DNA of 64,000 bases, from positions 3,600 to 67,599 of the forward strand of contig JAYTJE010000024.1 of assembly GCA_043731355.1 (NCBI GenBank), in the 5' to 3' direction. The position numbers were made by a program, and so were the translations under genes. Under the pieces are notes generated by a model. That model searched no databases. It was given only the letters and a program-made list of their open reading frames with translations, and had not been told where the DNA came from. This document shows, piece after piece, positions 25,995 to 34,394 of the stretch. This DNA comes from GWC2-56-14 sp043731355. Lineage in GTDB: Bacteria; Nitrospirota; UBA9217. Every line of letters begins with the position of its first letter. Position 1 is the stretch's first letter.

Positions 25995-27890
25995 TTACTT
26001 CATGCCCACCAGATCATACACCACCACCGGGAAATCTTTTCCCTTAACGGTCACACTGTCTAATTCATTCGCGACCACGAGCTCCTTCACCCGCTCATAG
26101 GTATATTCCGAGATGATGATATGATTATTATACTTTCTTGTCAAGCCTTCCAGCCGCGCGCCGAGATTCACATTGTCGCCAATGACCGTGTAATCCATCT
26201 TTTTGCCCAGCGCGCCCATGTTCCCGACCACCATGTCCCCGGTGTTGATGCCGATGCCGATATCGATAACATACTTGCCCTCGGCCGCCCACTTTGCCTG
26301 CAACTTCTTTAATTTCTCGATCATGGCAAGAGCGCACCGGCAGGCGCGCTCGGCATGGTCGGGCTGGCCGATGGGCGCCCCCCACAGGACCATGATGGCG
26401 TCGCCCACAAACTTATCGAGGGTCCCTTCGTGTTCGAAGACGATGTCGGTCATGGCCCCCAGATACTCATTCAGCAAAGAGACCACTTCTTCGGGCTGAT
26501 GCTTCTCGGAAAAGGAGGTAAAACCGCGGATATCGGAAAAGAGCACCGTGATCTCTTTGCGGTCGCCGCCCAGCTTGGCCTTGCTCGGGTCCCGGATAAG
26601 CTCGTCCACAATGCGCTTCGACACGTAACTGGAGAACATCTTGCGGATGTCCCGCGCGCGACGCTCTTCCGTGAAGAACCGGTAGGCGGTCTGGCTGGTG
26701 TACCCGAAGAACAGCGCCGAGGCGGGATAGACCAGGTTGAACCAGATCCCTTTGCCCGCAAAGAGGTAGTACACAACACCGCAATAGGACACGAAGAGCG
26801 CCAGGAACAGTGCGGCGCCGGCCTTGGCGCCAAGCCGCGGGATCGCGATGCCGAGGATGATGGCGAACAGAAGGACCAGCGGAACGTCCATGATCGCCGT
26901 GCGGTAGATAAAGTCCTCATGCAGGATATTGTCCACAACGCTCGCATGTTTTTCGATCCCCGCCATGTTGGGCGAGAAGGGCGTGACACGGAGATCGTAA
27001 ATGCCGATGGCGGTAGCGCCGATCAGGACGACCTTGCCCTTGAGCTTCTCCGCCGGCACCAGGCCGTCAAGGATGTCCGCAACAGGATACAGGGGGAACG
27101 TGTTGTTCGGGCCCCGGTAGTTGATGAGCATGCGGCCGAACTCATCGATGGGGATACGGGTATGGTCCAGCTGAACAGCGCCGCTGAAGTCCAGTGCCGC
27201 CTGCTCAGGGCTCAGCTCCCGATACAACCGCGCGGCCTGCAAACCGATGGGCGGGTAGTAGTCCCCCTGGTACTCAATGGCCAGCGACTCCCACCGGAGG
27301 GTGCCGTCGCGATCGGGGACCATGTTGATATGGGCAAGGTTTTTGGCGAACGCGGAGAACCGCAACAACGGCGGCAGGACCATCCTTGCCTGGAACGGGT
27401 GGAGCGGTTCTCCCGTGTTCCTGAGCACGGCGAAGGCCGACGGTGTCATGAAATCGAGCTTTTTGTCGGTGAATCCCGACTCCTTGTAGCCCGTTTCGGT
27501 AAAATCGAATACCACGGGCAGGACCACGCGGTTGCTGTGCATGATCGCCTGCTGGAACAGGTCGTCGGATGCGACATTCTCCGGCTCCGCAAAGAACACG
27601 TCGAACACGATGACCCGCGCGCCGAGTTCGGTCAGCCGGTCGACGACCCGGGCCCATACCGAGCGGGGCCAGGGGAACCGGCCGAGCTTATTGATGCTCT
27701 TCTCATCAATGGCCGCGATAATCGTCTCCGGGCCCGGCGCGATGGCGCCCCGGATATTGAACCGGAAATCAAGCGTTTTTTCCTCCAGCATTTCCATGAA
27801 ACCAACGTTCATGAGATGCATGAGCGAAAGCGCCAGCGCCACAATGAGCGCTATCGTGAGCCCCGCTTTTTTCCCTGTCGTCTGCTTCAT
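25995..27890 (-). CDS. CHASE2-domain class III adenylate cyclase
   Basis: Membrane cyclase of 631 residues from the ATG at 27890 with GGAGGAGAG upstream. One N-terminal helix leads to a periplasmic CHASE2 domain (about 40-330), then three helices (about 335-410), then the catalytic domain (about 445-631). The metal aspartates are in FSDIRGFTSF and KFVGDAIM. The lysine of KFVGD and the aspartate of MDYTVIGD are the adenine-selecting pair, so ATP is the likely substrate. The transition-state Asn/Arg are in NVNLGARLEG. It probably supplies cAMP to the Crp-like protein encoded upstream. Confidence 0.9.
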   Translation of the reverse strand: MKQTTGKKAGLTIALIVALALSLMHLMNVGFMEMLEEKTLDFRFNIRGAIAPGPETIIAAIDEKSINKLGRFPWPRSVWARVVDRLTELGARVIVFDVFFAEPENVASDDLFQQAIMHSNRVVLPVVFDFTETGYKESGFTDKKLDFMTPSAFAVLRNTGEPLHPFQARMVLPPLLRFSAFAKNLAHINMVPDRDGTLRWESLAIEYQGDYYPPIGLQAARLYRELSPEQAALDFSGAVQLDHTRIPIDEFGRMLINYRGPNNTFPLYPVADILDGLVPAEKLKGKVVLIGATAIGIYDLRVTPFSPNMAGIEKHASVVDNILHEDFIYRTAIMDVPLVLLFAIILGIAIPRLGAKAGAALFLALFVSYCGVVYYLFAGKGIWFNLVYPASALFFGYTSQTAYRFFTEERRARDIRKMFSSYVSKRIVDELIRDPSKAKLGGDRKEITVLFSDIRGFTSFSEKHQPEEVVSLLNEYLGAMTDIVFEHEGTLDKFVGDAIMVLWGAPIGQPDHAERACRCALAMIEKLKKLQAKWAAEGKYVIDIGIGINTGDMVVGNMGALGKKMDYTVIGDNVNLGARLEGLTRKYNNHIIISEYTYERVKELVVANELDSVTVKGKDFPVVVYDLVGMK

Positions 27891-27931
27891 ATTCTCTCCT
27901 CCAACCCGGACAAACTGGAGCCAAACCTTTT

Positions 27932-28029
27932 TACCACGAAGAGCACGAAGTTCACGAAGAGAAAAACTGAACCCCATTATTTAAAAACCAAAAACGAACT
28001 CCTTCGTGATTTTCGTGACCTTCGTGGTA
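27932..28029. repeat. Dispersed intergenic palindrome, CACGAAG type
   Basis: An imperfect inverted repeat: arms TACCACGAAG-AGCACGAAG-TTCACGAAG and CTTCGTG-(ATT)-TTCGTG-ACCTTCGTGGTA enclose an AT-rich loop. A related copy lies at 53962-54045. It sits between the crp-like gene and the cyclase and contains no gene. Confidence 0.75.
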
Positions 28030-28094
28030 GATTTTCTGCTCATGTGTGAAGAATTCTATTTTTTAAGTTACTCTGTATCTCCCTTGCCATGACG

Positions 28095-28739
28095 CTACGC
28101 CATTTCCCCGAAGATTTCCCGCATTTCGAGATAGCGGACCAGCTTGTCAACCTGTTCCTGGTTCATGATATGGACCTTGTCCTCACTGAGGTTCACGATC
28201 CGGACGCTGGCGAGTTTTTCCAAAATAGTCCTGGCCTGGGCGGCCTCGATGCCGGCCACGCCGGCAAGGTCGTCGACGGTCATGGTAAACCCGCCGCCCT
28301 GTTTGTTGTCACGCACATGCTTCGCCAGGATGCTCACGAGCCGGCTCGTATTGTCCTTGATCATCAGCGATTCCATCTGGTCGTTGGTCTCGCGCAGCCG
28401 GTCGGCAAGCCGTTTGATGAACCGGACCGCGATCTCTGCGTTGCCCCTGATCAACGCATCAAAGGTCTTGCGGTCGATCATGAGCATCTCGCATTCTTCG
28501 ATGGTTTCCGCCGAGGCGGAGCGGGGCTTGTCGTTCAGTATGGCCATCTCGCCGAAGAACTCGCCCTTTTCAAGCGTTGCCAGCGTCTTTTCCACGCCGC
28601 GGATCCGCTTGCTGATCTTCACCCTGCCGGACTGCAGGATGTACATTTCCTCGCCCCGGTCGCCTTCGTTAAAGAGCACCGTGCCTGGCGGGATTTTTCT
28701 GCCGAATTTTGAATACAGCTGGACCTGGACCTCGCTCAT
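28095..28739 (-). CDS. Crp/Fnr-family cyclic-nucleotide-responsive regulator
   Basis: Transcription regulator of 214 residues. The cNMP-binding barrel (about 10-120) has the phosphate-binding cassette GEFFGEMAILNDKPRSA; the Arg-Ser following the FGE motif fits cAMP binding. A long dimer helix (about 120-150) follows, then a winged helix region with TVDDLAGVAGIEAAQARTILEKL. The HTH is a weak match, so DNA binding is inferred. It stands between the cyclase and the HD-GYP gene. Confidence 0.85.
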   Translation of the reverse strand: MSEVQVQLYSKFGRKIPPGTVLFNEGDRGEEMYILQSGRVKISKRIRGVEKTLATLEKGEFFGEMAILNDKPRSASAETIEECEMLMIDRKTFDALIRGNAEIAVRFIKRLADRLRETNDQMESLMIKDNTSRLVSILAKHVRDNKQGGGFTMTVDDLAGVAGIEAAQARTILEKLASVRIVNLSEDKVHIMNQEQVDKLVRYLEMREIFGEMA

Positions 28740-28798
28740 ACAAACCCCCTTGGTAGTTGGTCAACGGCCGGAATTACAGTATAGGATAACGGGTAGTA

Positions 28799-30550
28799 TC
28801 ACCCGCCCACGATCGTAATATCGCCCGCTTCACATGCCCGGAGAAAAGCATCCACGATCTCCGGATCATACCACGCGCCGGAGCAGCGCCGGATCTCCCC
28901 AGTTGCGGATTTCCAGTCCGCGGCCTTGCGATAGGGGCGGTCGGTCGTGATGGCATCAAAGGTATCGGCGATCGCAATGATCCGCGCATGGATTGGAATA
29001 GTTGCTCCTTTGAGGCCGTCGGGGTAGCCGCTGCCGTCCCATTTTTCGTGATGGGCGCGCAGGACCTTACTGACATCTTTCATCTGTTTAATATGAACGA
29101 GGATGTCCTCGCCCACCAGTGGATGCTCGCGCATGTGGCAGATTTCCTCGTGAGTGAGCCCGCCCTCTTTGAGCAGCACACTGTCCCTGATTCCGATCTT
29201 CCCAATATCGTGCAGCACCGCCGCCAGGCGGAGCGCCTCCACGTCGTTCAGCGACAGAGACATATGCCGCGCGATCGCCGCGCTGTACTCAACCACCCGC
29301 TTGATATGGCCGCCCGTATACGGGTCCTTTTTCTCTACCGCGGCCGCGAGCGCCTCGGCCGTGTTAATGAACGTTTCCTTGAGTTCGGCATAGAGATGCG
29401 CGTTCTCGAGCGCAACCGCCACCTGATTCGCCAGGGTCCAGCAGACTTCGAGGTCGTCTTCGGTAAAAAGCGCACCGTCCTTCTTATTCACGGCCTGGAG
29501 TACGCCGATCACGCCTCCCCGGGAGCGCACGGGCACACAGACCATGTTCCGGGTTATGAAATCCGTGATCGTCTGGGCGCGCCGGAAGTACCGGGGATCA
29601 TTCTGCACATCATTGATCAGCGCGGGCTGGTCGTTCGCCGCTACCCAGCCGGCAATGCCCTCGCCCATTTTGAGCCGCATCTGTTTGACCTGCAGCTCCT
29701 TTTCACCGAGCGCCACTTCGAAATAGAGGTCCTTGGTCCGCTCGTCCACGAGCAAAAGCGAGCCCACTTCGGCGCCCAGCAGACTGGTCACCGCCTCGAT
29801 GGCGCGCTGGCGCACCTCCCGCTGGTTCAGCGTGGAGTTCAGGACCATGGCAAGCTCCAGCTGCGTTGCCCGGCGCTGCGCCTCCAACCTGCTGCCGGAC
29901 AGGAGGACCGTGTACGCTACGTCCAGAGCGAGCTGCCCGGCAAGCGTATCGAGCATTTCCTTGTCTTCCCTGCCAAAGGGCTTGCCGATCGTTTTGTTAA
30001 TGAGCTCAACCACGCCGATCACGCCGCCCGAGGTCGTAAGCGGCGACGCAAGGATATTGCGGGTGGGAAACCGCATCTCCGCGCTGATCTTGCTGCTCCA
30101 CTTCGTGTCCCTGGCCACATCGGAGCTCAGATACGTTTTGCCAGTCTTGAACACCCATCCGGCGATGCCTTCGTCAAGCGCCATGCGCCTGCCGATGAGT
30201 TTCTGAGCGCCCGGGCCGGCGCTGGCCCGAAACACCAGGTCCTCGCCGTCATGCATAAGAATGGACCCGGCCGCGGTGTTGGTAAGTTTGAGAATCACGG
30301 TGAGATAATTGGAGAGCAGGGTGTCCAGTTCATCAGGACCGATGTTCTTGCTGGTGAGCAACTCCTGCTTGACCTTCTGAAGCAGGACCATCTTTTTGAG
30401 CGCGCTCAGTTCGGCGCGGAGAGCCGTCTGGTTTTTCCTGGAAACCGATTTTTTCACAACAACCGGTTTCCTTGCCGCCGGCACGATGCGGCGGGACAGG
30501 CTCCCCGCCCTCCGGACCTTGCTGACCGCCTTGCTTTTTTTAGTCGCCAT
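28799..30550 (-). CDS. GAF-GAF-HD-GYP phosphodiesterase
   Basis: Soluble signalling protein of 583 residues from the ATG at 30550. A basic N-terminus (about 1-45) precedes two GAF domains (about 75-215 and 230-385, with DEGIAGWVFKTGKTYL and GEGIAGWVAANDQPALI) and an HD-GYP domain (about 395-583). The HD motif is LHDIGKIGI and the GYP motif is HHEKWDGSGYPDGL, both complete, so c-di-GMP hydrolysis is expected. The start overlaps the trpA stop by 11 bp, so it is an accidental tail of the trp operon or shares its message. Confidence 0.9.
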   Translation of the reverse strand: MATKKSKAVSKVRRAGSLSRRIVPAARKPVVVKKSVSRKNQTALRAELSALKKMVLLQKVKQELLTSKNIGPDELDTLLSNYLTVILKLTNTAAGSILMHDGEDLVFRASAGPGAQKLIGRRMALDEGIAGWVFKTGKTYLSSDVARDTKWSSKISAEMRFPTRNILASPLTTSGGVIGVVELINKTIGKPFGREDKEMLDTLAGQLALDVAYTVLLSGSRLEAQRRATQLELAMVLNSTLNQREVRQRAIEAVTSLLGAEVGSLLLVDERTKDLYFEVALGEKELQVKQMRLKMGEGIAGWVAANDQPALINDVQNDPRYFRRAQTITDFITRNMVCVPVRSRGGVIGVLQAVNKKDGALFTEDDLEVCWTLANQVAVALENAHLYAELKETFINTAEALAAAVEKKDPYTGGHIKRVVEYSAAIARHMSLSLNDVEALRLAAVLHDIGKIGIRDSVLLKEGGLTHEEICHMREHPLVGEDILVHIKQMKDVSKVLRAHHEKWDGSGYPDGLKGATIPIHARIIAIADTFDAITTDRPYRKAADWKSATGEIRRCSGAWYDPEIVDAFLRACEAGDITIVGG

Positions 30551-31352
30551 GTCCCGCCAGTACCCCCTGTTTAAGCGCCTTGACGAAGGCCGCGGACTTT
30601 TCGACAAGGTCTGGAAAACCGCCGTTCTCTTCGATCACCTTCACCAGAGCGCTGCCCACGATAACACCGTCGGCGCCCCACCGGGCAACCTGCGCTGCCT
30701 GGTCCGGCGTTGAAATGCCGAACCCGACAGCCACGGGTTTGTCCGTCATGGATTTGATCCTCGTGAGTGACTCCTGGATCGACTGCTGAAGCCCGGTCCT
30801 CGCCCCGGTCACACCGGTCAGAGAGACATAGTAGACGAATCCCTGAGACAGCTTCGTCACTAATTTTATGCGTTCGTCCGTGCTCGTTGGCGCGAGCAGG
30901 AAGATCATATCCAGTCCGGCCTTCTTCGCCAGCGGGGCAAGGGTCCCTGCTTCTTCAGGCGGCAGATCGGGAAGAATGATCCCGTCCAGACCCGCGGCGA
31001 CCGCGTCGAGAACAAAGCGTTCCTCGCCGTAATGAAAAATCAGGTTGTAGTAGGTCATGAGAATGAGCGGTATCCTGCTCACGGTACGCACATCCGTCAC
31101 CAGCGACAGGACGTCGGCGATGCTCGTACCATGCTTGAGCGACCTGATGGCCGCCTTCTGGATCGTCGGCCCGTCGGCCAGAGGGTCGGAAAAAGGAGCG
31201 CCGAGCTCGATGATGTCCGCGCCTGCCTTTTCGAGAGCAAGGACAAGCTGCTTTGTTGCGGCCATATCCGGGTCCCCTGCCATGAGGTAGGGAATGAGGG
31301 CAGTTTCGTTCTTTTTCGTGAGTCGGTTGAACGTGTTTTTTATTCTCGACAT
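30540..31352 (-). CDS. trpA: Tryptophan synthase alpha subunit
   Basis: Cleaves indole-3-glycerol phosphate to indole and G3P. It is 270 residues from the ATG at 31352 with AGGA 6 bp upstream. The family signature IIELGAPFSDPLADGPTIQ (about 49-67) holds the catalytic Glu and Asp, with LPDLPPEEAG and VGFGISTPDQA later. It is cut off from trpB by about 6.5 kb of foreign-looking genes, and its own leader contains the remnant of a toxin gene, so it probably depends on a new promoter or on read-through. Confidence 0.96.
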   Translation of the reverse strand: MSRIKNTFNRLTKKNETALIPYLMAGDPDMAATKQLVLALEKAGADIIELGAPFSDPLADGPTIQKAAIRSLKHGTSIADVLSLVTDVRTVSRIPLILMTYYNLIFHYGEERFVLDAVAAGLDGIILPDLPPEEAGTLAPLAKKAGLDMIFLLAPTSTDERIKLVTKLSQGFVYYVSLTGVTGARTGLQQSIQESLTRIKSMTDKPVAVGFGISTPDQAAQVARWGADGVIVGSALVKVIEENGGFPDLVEKSAAFVKALKQGVLAGHGD

Positions 31353-31471
31353 AATTTTCCTAAATGACACTTACCGTTTATAGATTTCTTTCCGATCCGT
31401 TCCTTGTTATCAGCATCAAGCTTCTGAATGTCTTTTACCGCTCTCCTCGTATAGACAAGCTCATACTTCAT
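31340..31471 (-). pseudogene. Truncated RelE/ParE-type toxin fused into trpA leader
   Basis: An ATG at 31471 shares ATGA with the stop of the antitoxin gene. It opens a frame MKYELVYTRRAVKDIQKLD..., the classic N-terminal strand and helix of a RelE-fold toxin. After about 28 residues (KERIGKK) similarity ends, and the frame runs out at TAA 31340, inside trpA. The remaining two thirds, with the catalytic strands, are missing. The deletion end point is just before the trpA ribosome site. Confidence 0.8.
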
Positions 31472-31668
31472 TTACCGAAGACCTCTTTATGGGTCTTCAC
31501 TCGTCCTGCCTTGTAATCAGCTCTCGATTCCTTGATACCAACCAGATACTCGGGCGAGGTAGCGGCGAGCAGGTCTTCAAGAAAGACATCCCGCTCTTTC
31601 TTTTTCATATCTTTCACAGCTTTTATTATCTCTTCCTGGGAAACTGTTACTTTGACAGCGCTTAACAT
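31468..31668 (-). CDS. Orphan antitoxin of the truncated RelE module
   Basis: A 66-residue acidic/basic helical protein from the ATG at 31668, with GGGAGG upstream. It ends in ADYKAGRVKTHKEVFGK, a tail typical of small RelB-like antitoxins that wrap their toxin. It has no obvious DNA-binding domain. Its partner gene is broken, so it no longer has a cognate toxin here and may act as an anti-addiction protein or be decaying. Confidence 0.65.
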   Translation of the reverse strand: MLSAVKVTVSQEEIIKAVKDMKKKERDVFLEDLLAATSPEYLVGIKESRADYKAGRVKTHKEVFGK

Positions 31669-31697
31669 TTGGCGCCTCCCTGCGACCACCGCGTAAC

Positions 31698-32513
31698 CTA
31701 CCGTACTATCTTATACACTGCCGTTGCTTCTGTCCAGTCCGTAGGTTCAAGCTGGTTCAGTTTCTTGACCAGGTCGCTGATCATGCCTGTTGACTTCGCA
31801 TCGTACACCTTGAACATCCCTTCCTGGAATCCCAGCGGCACGATCGCTTCTTCTTTCCTCGTTGCAATGACTTTTATTCGTTCCTCAGCCACCGTCCCCT
31901 TAAAGCTGGGAAGAAACATCGCCTGCAAACGCACCGGGCTGTTAGCTGGCGGAAATTCGTAGGCTTTCGAAAGCAGCAGCCGGTTGTCCCTGTTCGTCGA
32001 GTTCGGCAAGAGCAGCGTCACCGAACCGTCAGCCGCGATGGAGAAAATATAAACATAACAGTCGCTGTTCGACTGATAGATGATCGTTGTTTCCTCGCCC
32101 TCTTTAAGCACGGATTTTGAGAGGGCAAGCTTCAGTGACAGGCCCTGGCCCTTCTCCGGGTACACCGGATCGATGAGCGCCCTTATCTTCACCCGGTAGA
32201 GATTGCGGTCCTTCTCATCCCAGCCCTCGGACAGGACGTCCATCTTCTCGATCTTCCCGCGCACCGCCGCATAGACGAGATCGTCGGCAACCTGGAAGTT
32301 CGAGACAAGGGTGTGCGACTTGATGAATGCGCCCACCGCCTGTTCGACCGCCCTGCTCTGGGCATCGCGCTTTGCCCGGTCTTTGACTTCTTTCAGCGTA
32401 TCATTATCGCTCTGCGATGCCTCGCCCGTGGCCTCGACCCAAAGCGGCCTGTCCGCGCCGGAGGACAGCAGGGGGATGGCGAGAAATGCAAATATTAAGC
32501 AAGCTCTTTTCAA
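31698..32513 (-). CDS. Exported DUF4384 protein
   Basis: A 271-residue protein. The TTG at 32513 is preferred because GGGGGGG lies 5 bp upstream and it gives a clean signal peptide (KRACLIFAFLAIPLLSSGAD). Residues 25-130 resemble the N-terminal part found before DUF4384 domains (AKRDAQSRAVEQAVGAFI). Residues about 140-225 are DUF4384 (YQSNSDCYVYIFSIAADGSVTLLLPN). DUF4384 is often fused to or next to caspase-fold domains. Here it begins 10 bp after the ankyrin-caspase gene, so the two probably act together in the cell envelope. Confidence 0.8.
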   Translation of the reverse strand: MKRACLIFAFLAIPLLSSGADRPLWVEATGEASQSDNDTLKEVKDRAKRDAQSRAVEQAVGAFIKSHTLVSNFQVADDLVYAAVRGKIEKMDVLSEGWDEKDRNLYRVKIRALIDPVYPEKGQGLSLKLALSKSVLKEGEETTIIYQSNSDCYVYIFSIAADGSVTLLLPNSTNRDNRLLLSKAYEFPPANSPVRLQAMFLPSFKGTVAEERIKVIATRKEEAIVPLGFQEGMFKVYDAKSTGMISDLVKKLNQLEPTDWTEATAVYKIVR

Positions 32514-32523
32514 GAATCCCCCC

Positions 32524-33822
32524 CTAATCTTTTCCCGGCCCAATCAACTGCGGCGTCTGTTCATTGTTGTACTGTTTCCGCGCAATGCGCTCCACCTGGG
32601 GCTTCATGTAGCTGTAGATGTCCTTCACTTTGAGAGAGCCATCAGGCCGCACCACGTCCTCGTTCTTGATGCTCTTCAGGAAAAAGTACGTAAACAATCC
32701 ATGCCCTTTTTCTTCATAGGTTGAGCTTATCTGGTCGCCTGATGCTGCGGAAAGGACTGCTATCTTTTGAGGTATTTGCAAACTCTCCATCTGCATTACC
32801 AAGGGTCTTGCACCCTTTGCAAGGACACTCCTGCCGCCCGCGCCTGAAAAGCAGGAATCAAGCGCAACGATGATTTCCTTTGCCTGAAGTTTTCCAAGAT
32901 TTTCATAGAGCCGCTTTAAAGAATATCCTGTCTGGTCAATAAATGATGGGTCGCCGTCATAGGGAACAAGGTAGGCATCACCTGTTTTTGGATTCGGCGC
33001 GCCGTGTCCTGAATAGTAGATAAAAACGGAACTATCTTTTTCGACATTATTCCAGAGCCACTTTTCAAAGTATTTTGCGAAATCTACATTAGTCGCATGC
33101 TCATTCAAAAGCGTAACTACATTTTCCTCAGGATAGCCCATTACCTTTGTGAGATATTCTGTCATTGTCTGAGCGTCCTGTGTTGCATAATCGGCCTTTG
33201 GAAGTTTCTGGCGGTAGTTCTCTATGCCGATGACTATGGCGAAGGAGTTCTTATTGGGCTTTGCTTTGATTGAAGGGAGCTCATCAACGTCGGATTTGAT
33301 AGCCGATTTTTCCTCAAAAACAGAAGCAATCGGTTTTTTATCCTTTGCATAAAGGTTCTTATATTGCATTTCTTCCGCTTCTCTAAGTATGCGCACGATA
33401 ACCGTTTGACCTTCTTTTTCTGCAAGTTGCAATGCCGTTCCCTTGGGGCTGCTTTGTGTGAGGTCAGCTCCCCGTTCAAGCAGGAGTTTCACGACATTTG
33501 CATTGCCATTACCAACCGCCAAATGTATAGGTTTCCAATTGTCCATACCCAAATTGGGATCAGCGCCTTTATCAAGCAAGAGGCGTACTATATCTAAAGA
33601 GGCGCAGCACTTATAGAGCACCGCCTCATATAAAGGCGTTACACCAAACAGTCCTCGTTCATTCACATCAACGCCTTTATTTAATAGGGCTTCCACCTCT
33701 TTAATATCTCCTCCATGTGCTGCTGTTCCAAGTTGTGTTATTGTTGCACACCCTGTCATCGTCATGCTCAAAACCAGGATAAAGATTACACCGATTAAAA
33801 AAACTAAATTATGCCTTTTCAT
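32524..33822 (-). CDS. Ankyrin-caspase (peptidase C14) lipoprotein
   Basis: A 432-residue lipoprotein: the lipobox MTGC puts the lipidated Cys at about 25. Residues 30-150 hold three to four ankyrin repeats (GVTPLYEAV, WKPIHLAVGNGNANVVKLLL). A linker leads to a caspase p20-like domain (about 195-420). The catalytic His is in YYSGHGAP and the catalytic Cys in ALDSCFSGAGGRS; both are intact. The caspase half is nearly identical in layout to the protein at 34395-35888. The target protease substrate is unknown, and periplasmic action is inferred from the lipobox. Confidence 0.88.
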   Translation of the reverse strand: MKRHNLVFLIGVIFILVLSMTMTGCATITQLGTAAHGGDIKEVEALLNKGVDVNERGLFGVTPLYEAVLYKCCASLDIVRLLLDKGADPNLGMDNWKPIHLAVGNGNANVVKLLLERGADLTQSSPKGTALQLAEKEGQTVIVRILREAEEMQYKNLYAKDKKPIASVFEEKSAIKSDVDELPSIKAKPNKNSFAIVIGIENYRQKLPKADYATQDAQTMTEYLTKVMGYPEENVVTLLNEHATNVDFAKYFEKWLWNNVEKDSSVFIYYSGHGAPNPKTGDAYLVPYDGDPSFIDQTGYSLKRLYENLGKLQAKEIIVALDSCFSGAGGRSVLAKGARPLVMQMESLQIPQKIAVLSAASGDQISSTYEEKGHGLFTYFFLKSIKNEDVVRPDGSLKVKDIYSYMKPQVERIARKQYNNEQTPQLIGPGKD

Positions 33823-33850
33823 CCCCCGCCTCCTACTCTCAAACTTAAAA

Positions 33851-34117
33851 TTATTTATATACGTTCCCTCTGAAATCCACTACATCAACGAAGATTGATT
33901 TGGACTCGATACGCGGCTTGAGGATAATTCTGATTTGCCTTTCCGGATGCGATAATAACCTGCCCAGTCGCCTTTTAATTTCTTAACGTCTATATTAATA
34001 TTTGAGCCTGTTATCTTAAGAATAAAATTTTTGATGGACCTCTCTGACTTTTTCTCTAACCCCATGTTCCTCTATAAAATCATCAGCTCTTTTTGAATAT
34101 TCTACATTCCAGTTCAT
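33851..34117 (-). pseudogene. RelE-type toxin gene with two compensating frameshifts
   Basis: The ATG at 34117 overlaps the antitoxin stop (ATGA). The first frame reads MNWNVEYSKRADDFIEEHG. A one-base surplus near 34033-34039 moves the homology to the next frame (KNFILKITGSNINIDVKKLK, GYYRIRKGK). A missing A near 33933-33938 moves it back to end in KSIFVDVVDFRGNVYK and TAA at 33851. The corrected product is about 88 residues, the normal size for RelE/ParE. Both shifts are real in this sequence; two sequencing errors are the alternative. Confidence 0.75.
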
Positions 34118-34305
34118 ATGTTTATTGTTTCTGAATGAGCTGATCGTTTTTCCGGCTTTCCATAGTGGACTATAATCTCCCGCATTTCCTTATCAGAAAC
34201 CTCCGGAAAAAACATAAGCCGCACTTTTGCTAATTCCTCTTCCAATGCCTCTTTCACCGATTCTTTTATAATAGTTTTTAGCTCCTCATGTCTTACAGTT
34301 TGCAT
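34114..34305 (-). CDS. Antitoxin of the second RelE-type module
   Basis: A 63-residue protein, strongly helical and acidic (IIKESVKEALEEELAKV). It ends over the toxin start with an ATGA overlap, the same architecture as the module at 31.4 kb. No DNA-binding motif is visible. The neighbouring toxin is frameshifted, so it is probably unneeded at present. Confidence 0.65.
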   Translation of the reverse strand: MQTVRHEELKTIIKESVKEALEEELAKVRLMFFPEVSDKEMREIIVHYGKPEKRSAHSETINI

Positions 34306-34394
34306 ATCGAGAAACCTCCTTTCTGCTCCTTCCTATTTCTAAAAGAGCTAAGCCTATTTTATCACAACCAACTGCGGTCTATCTCTCAAATCAC

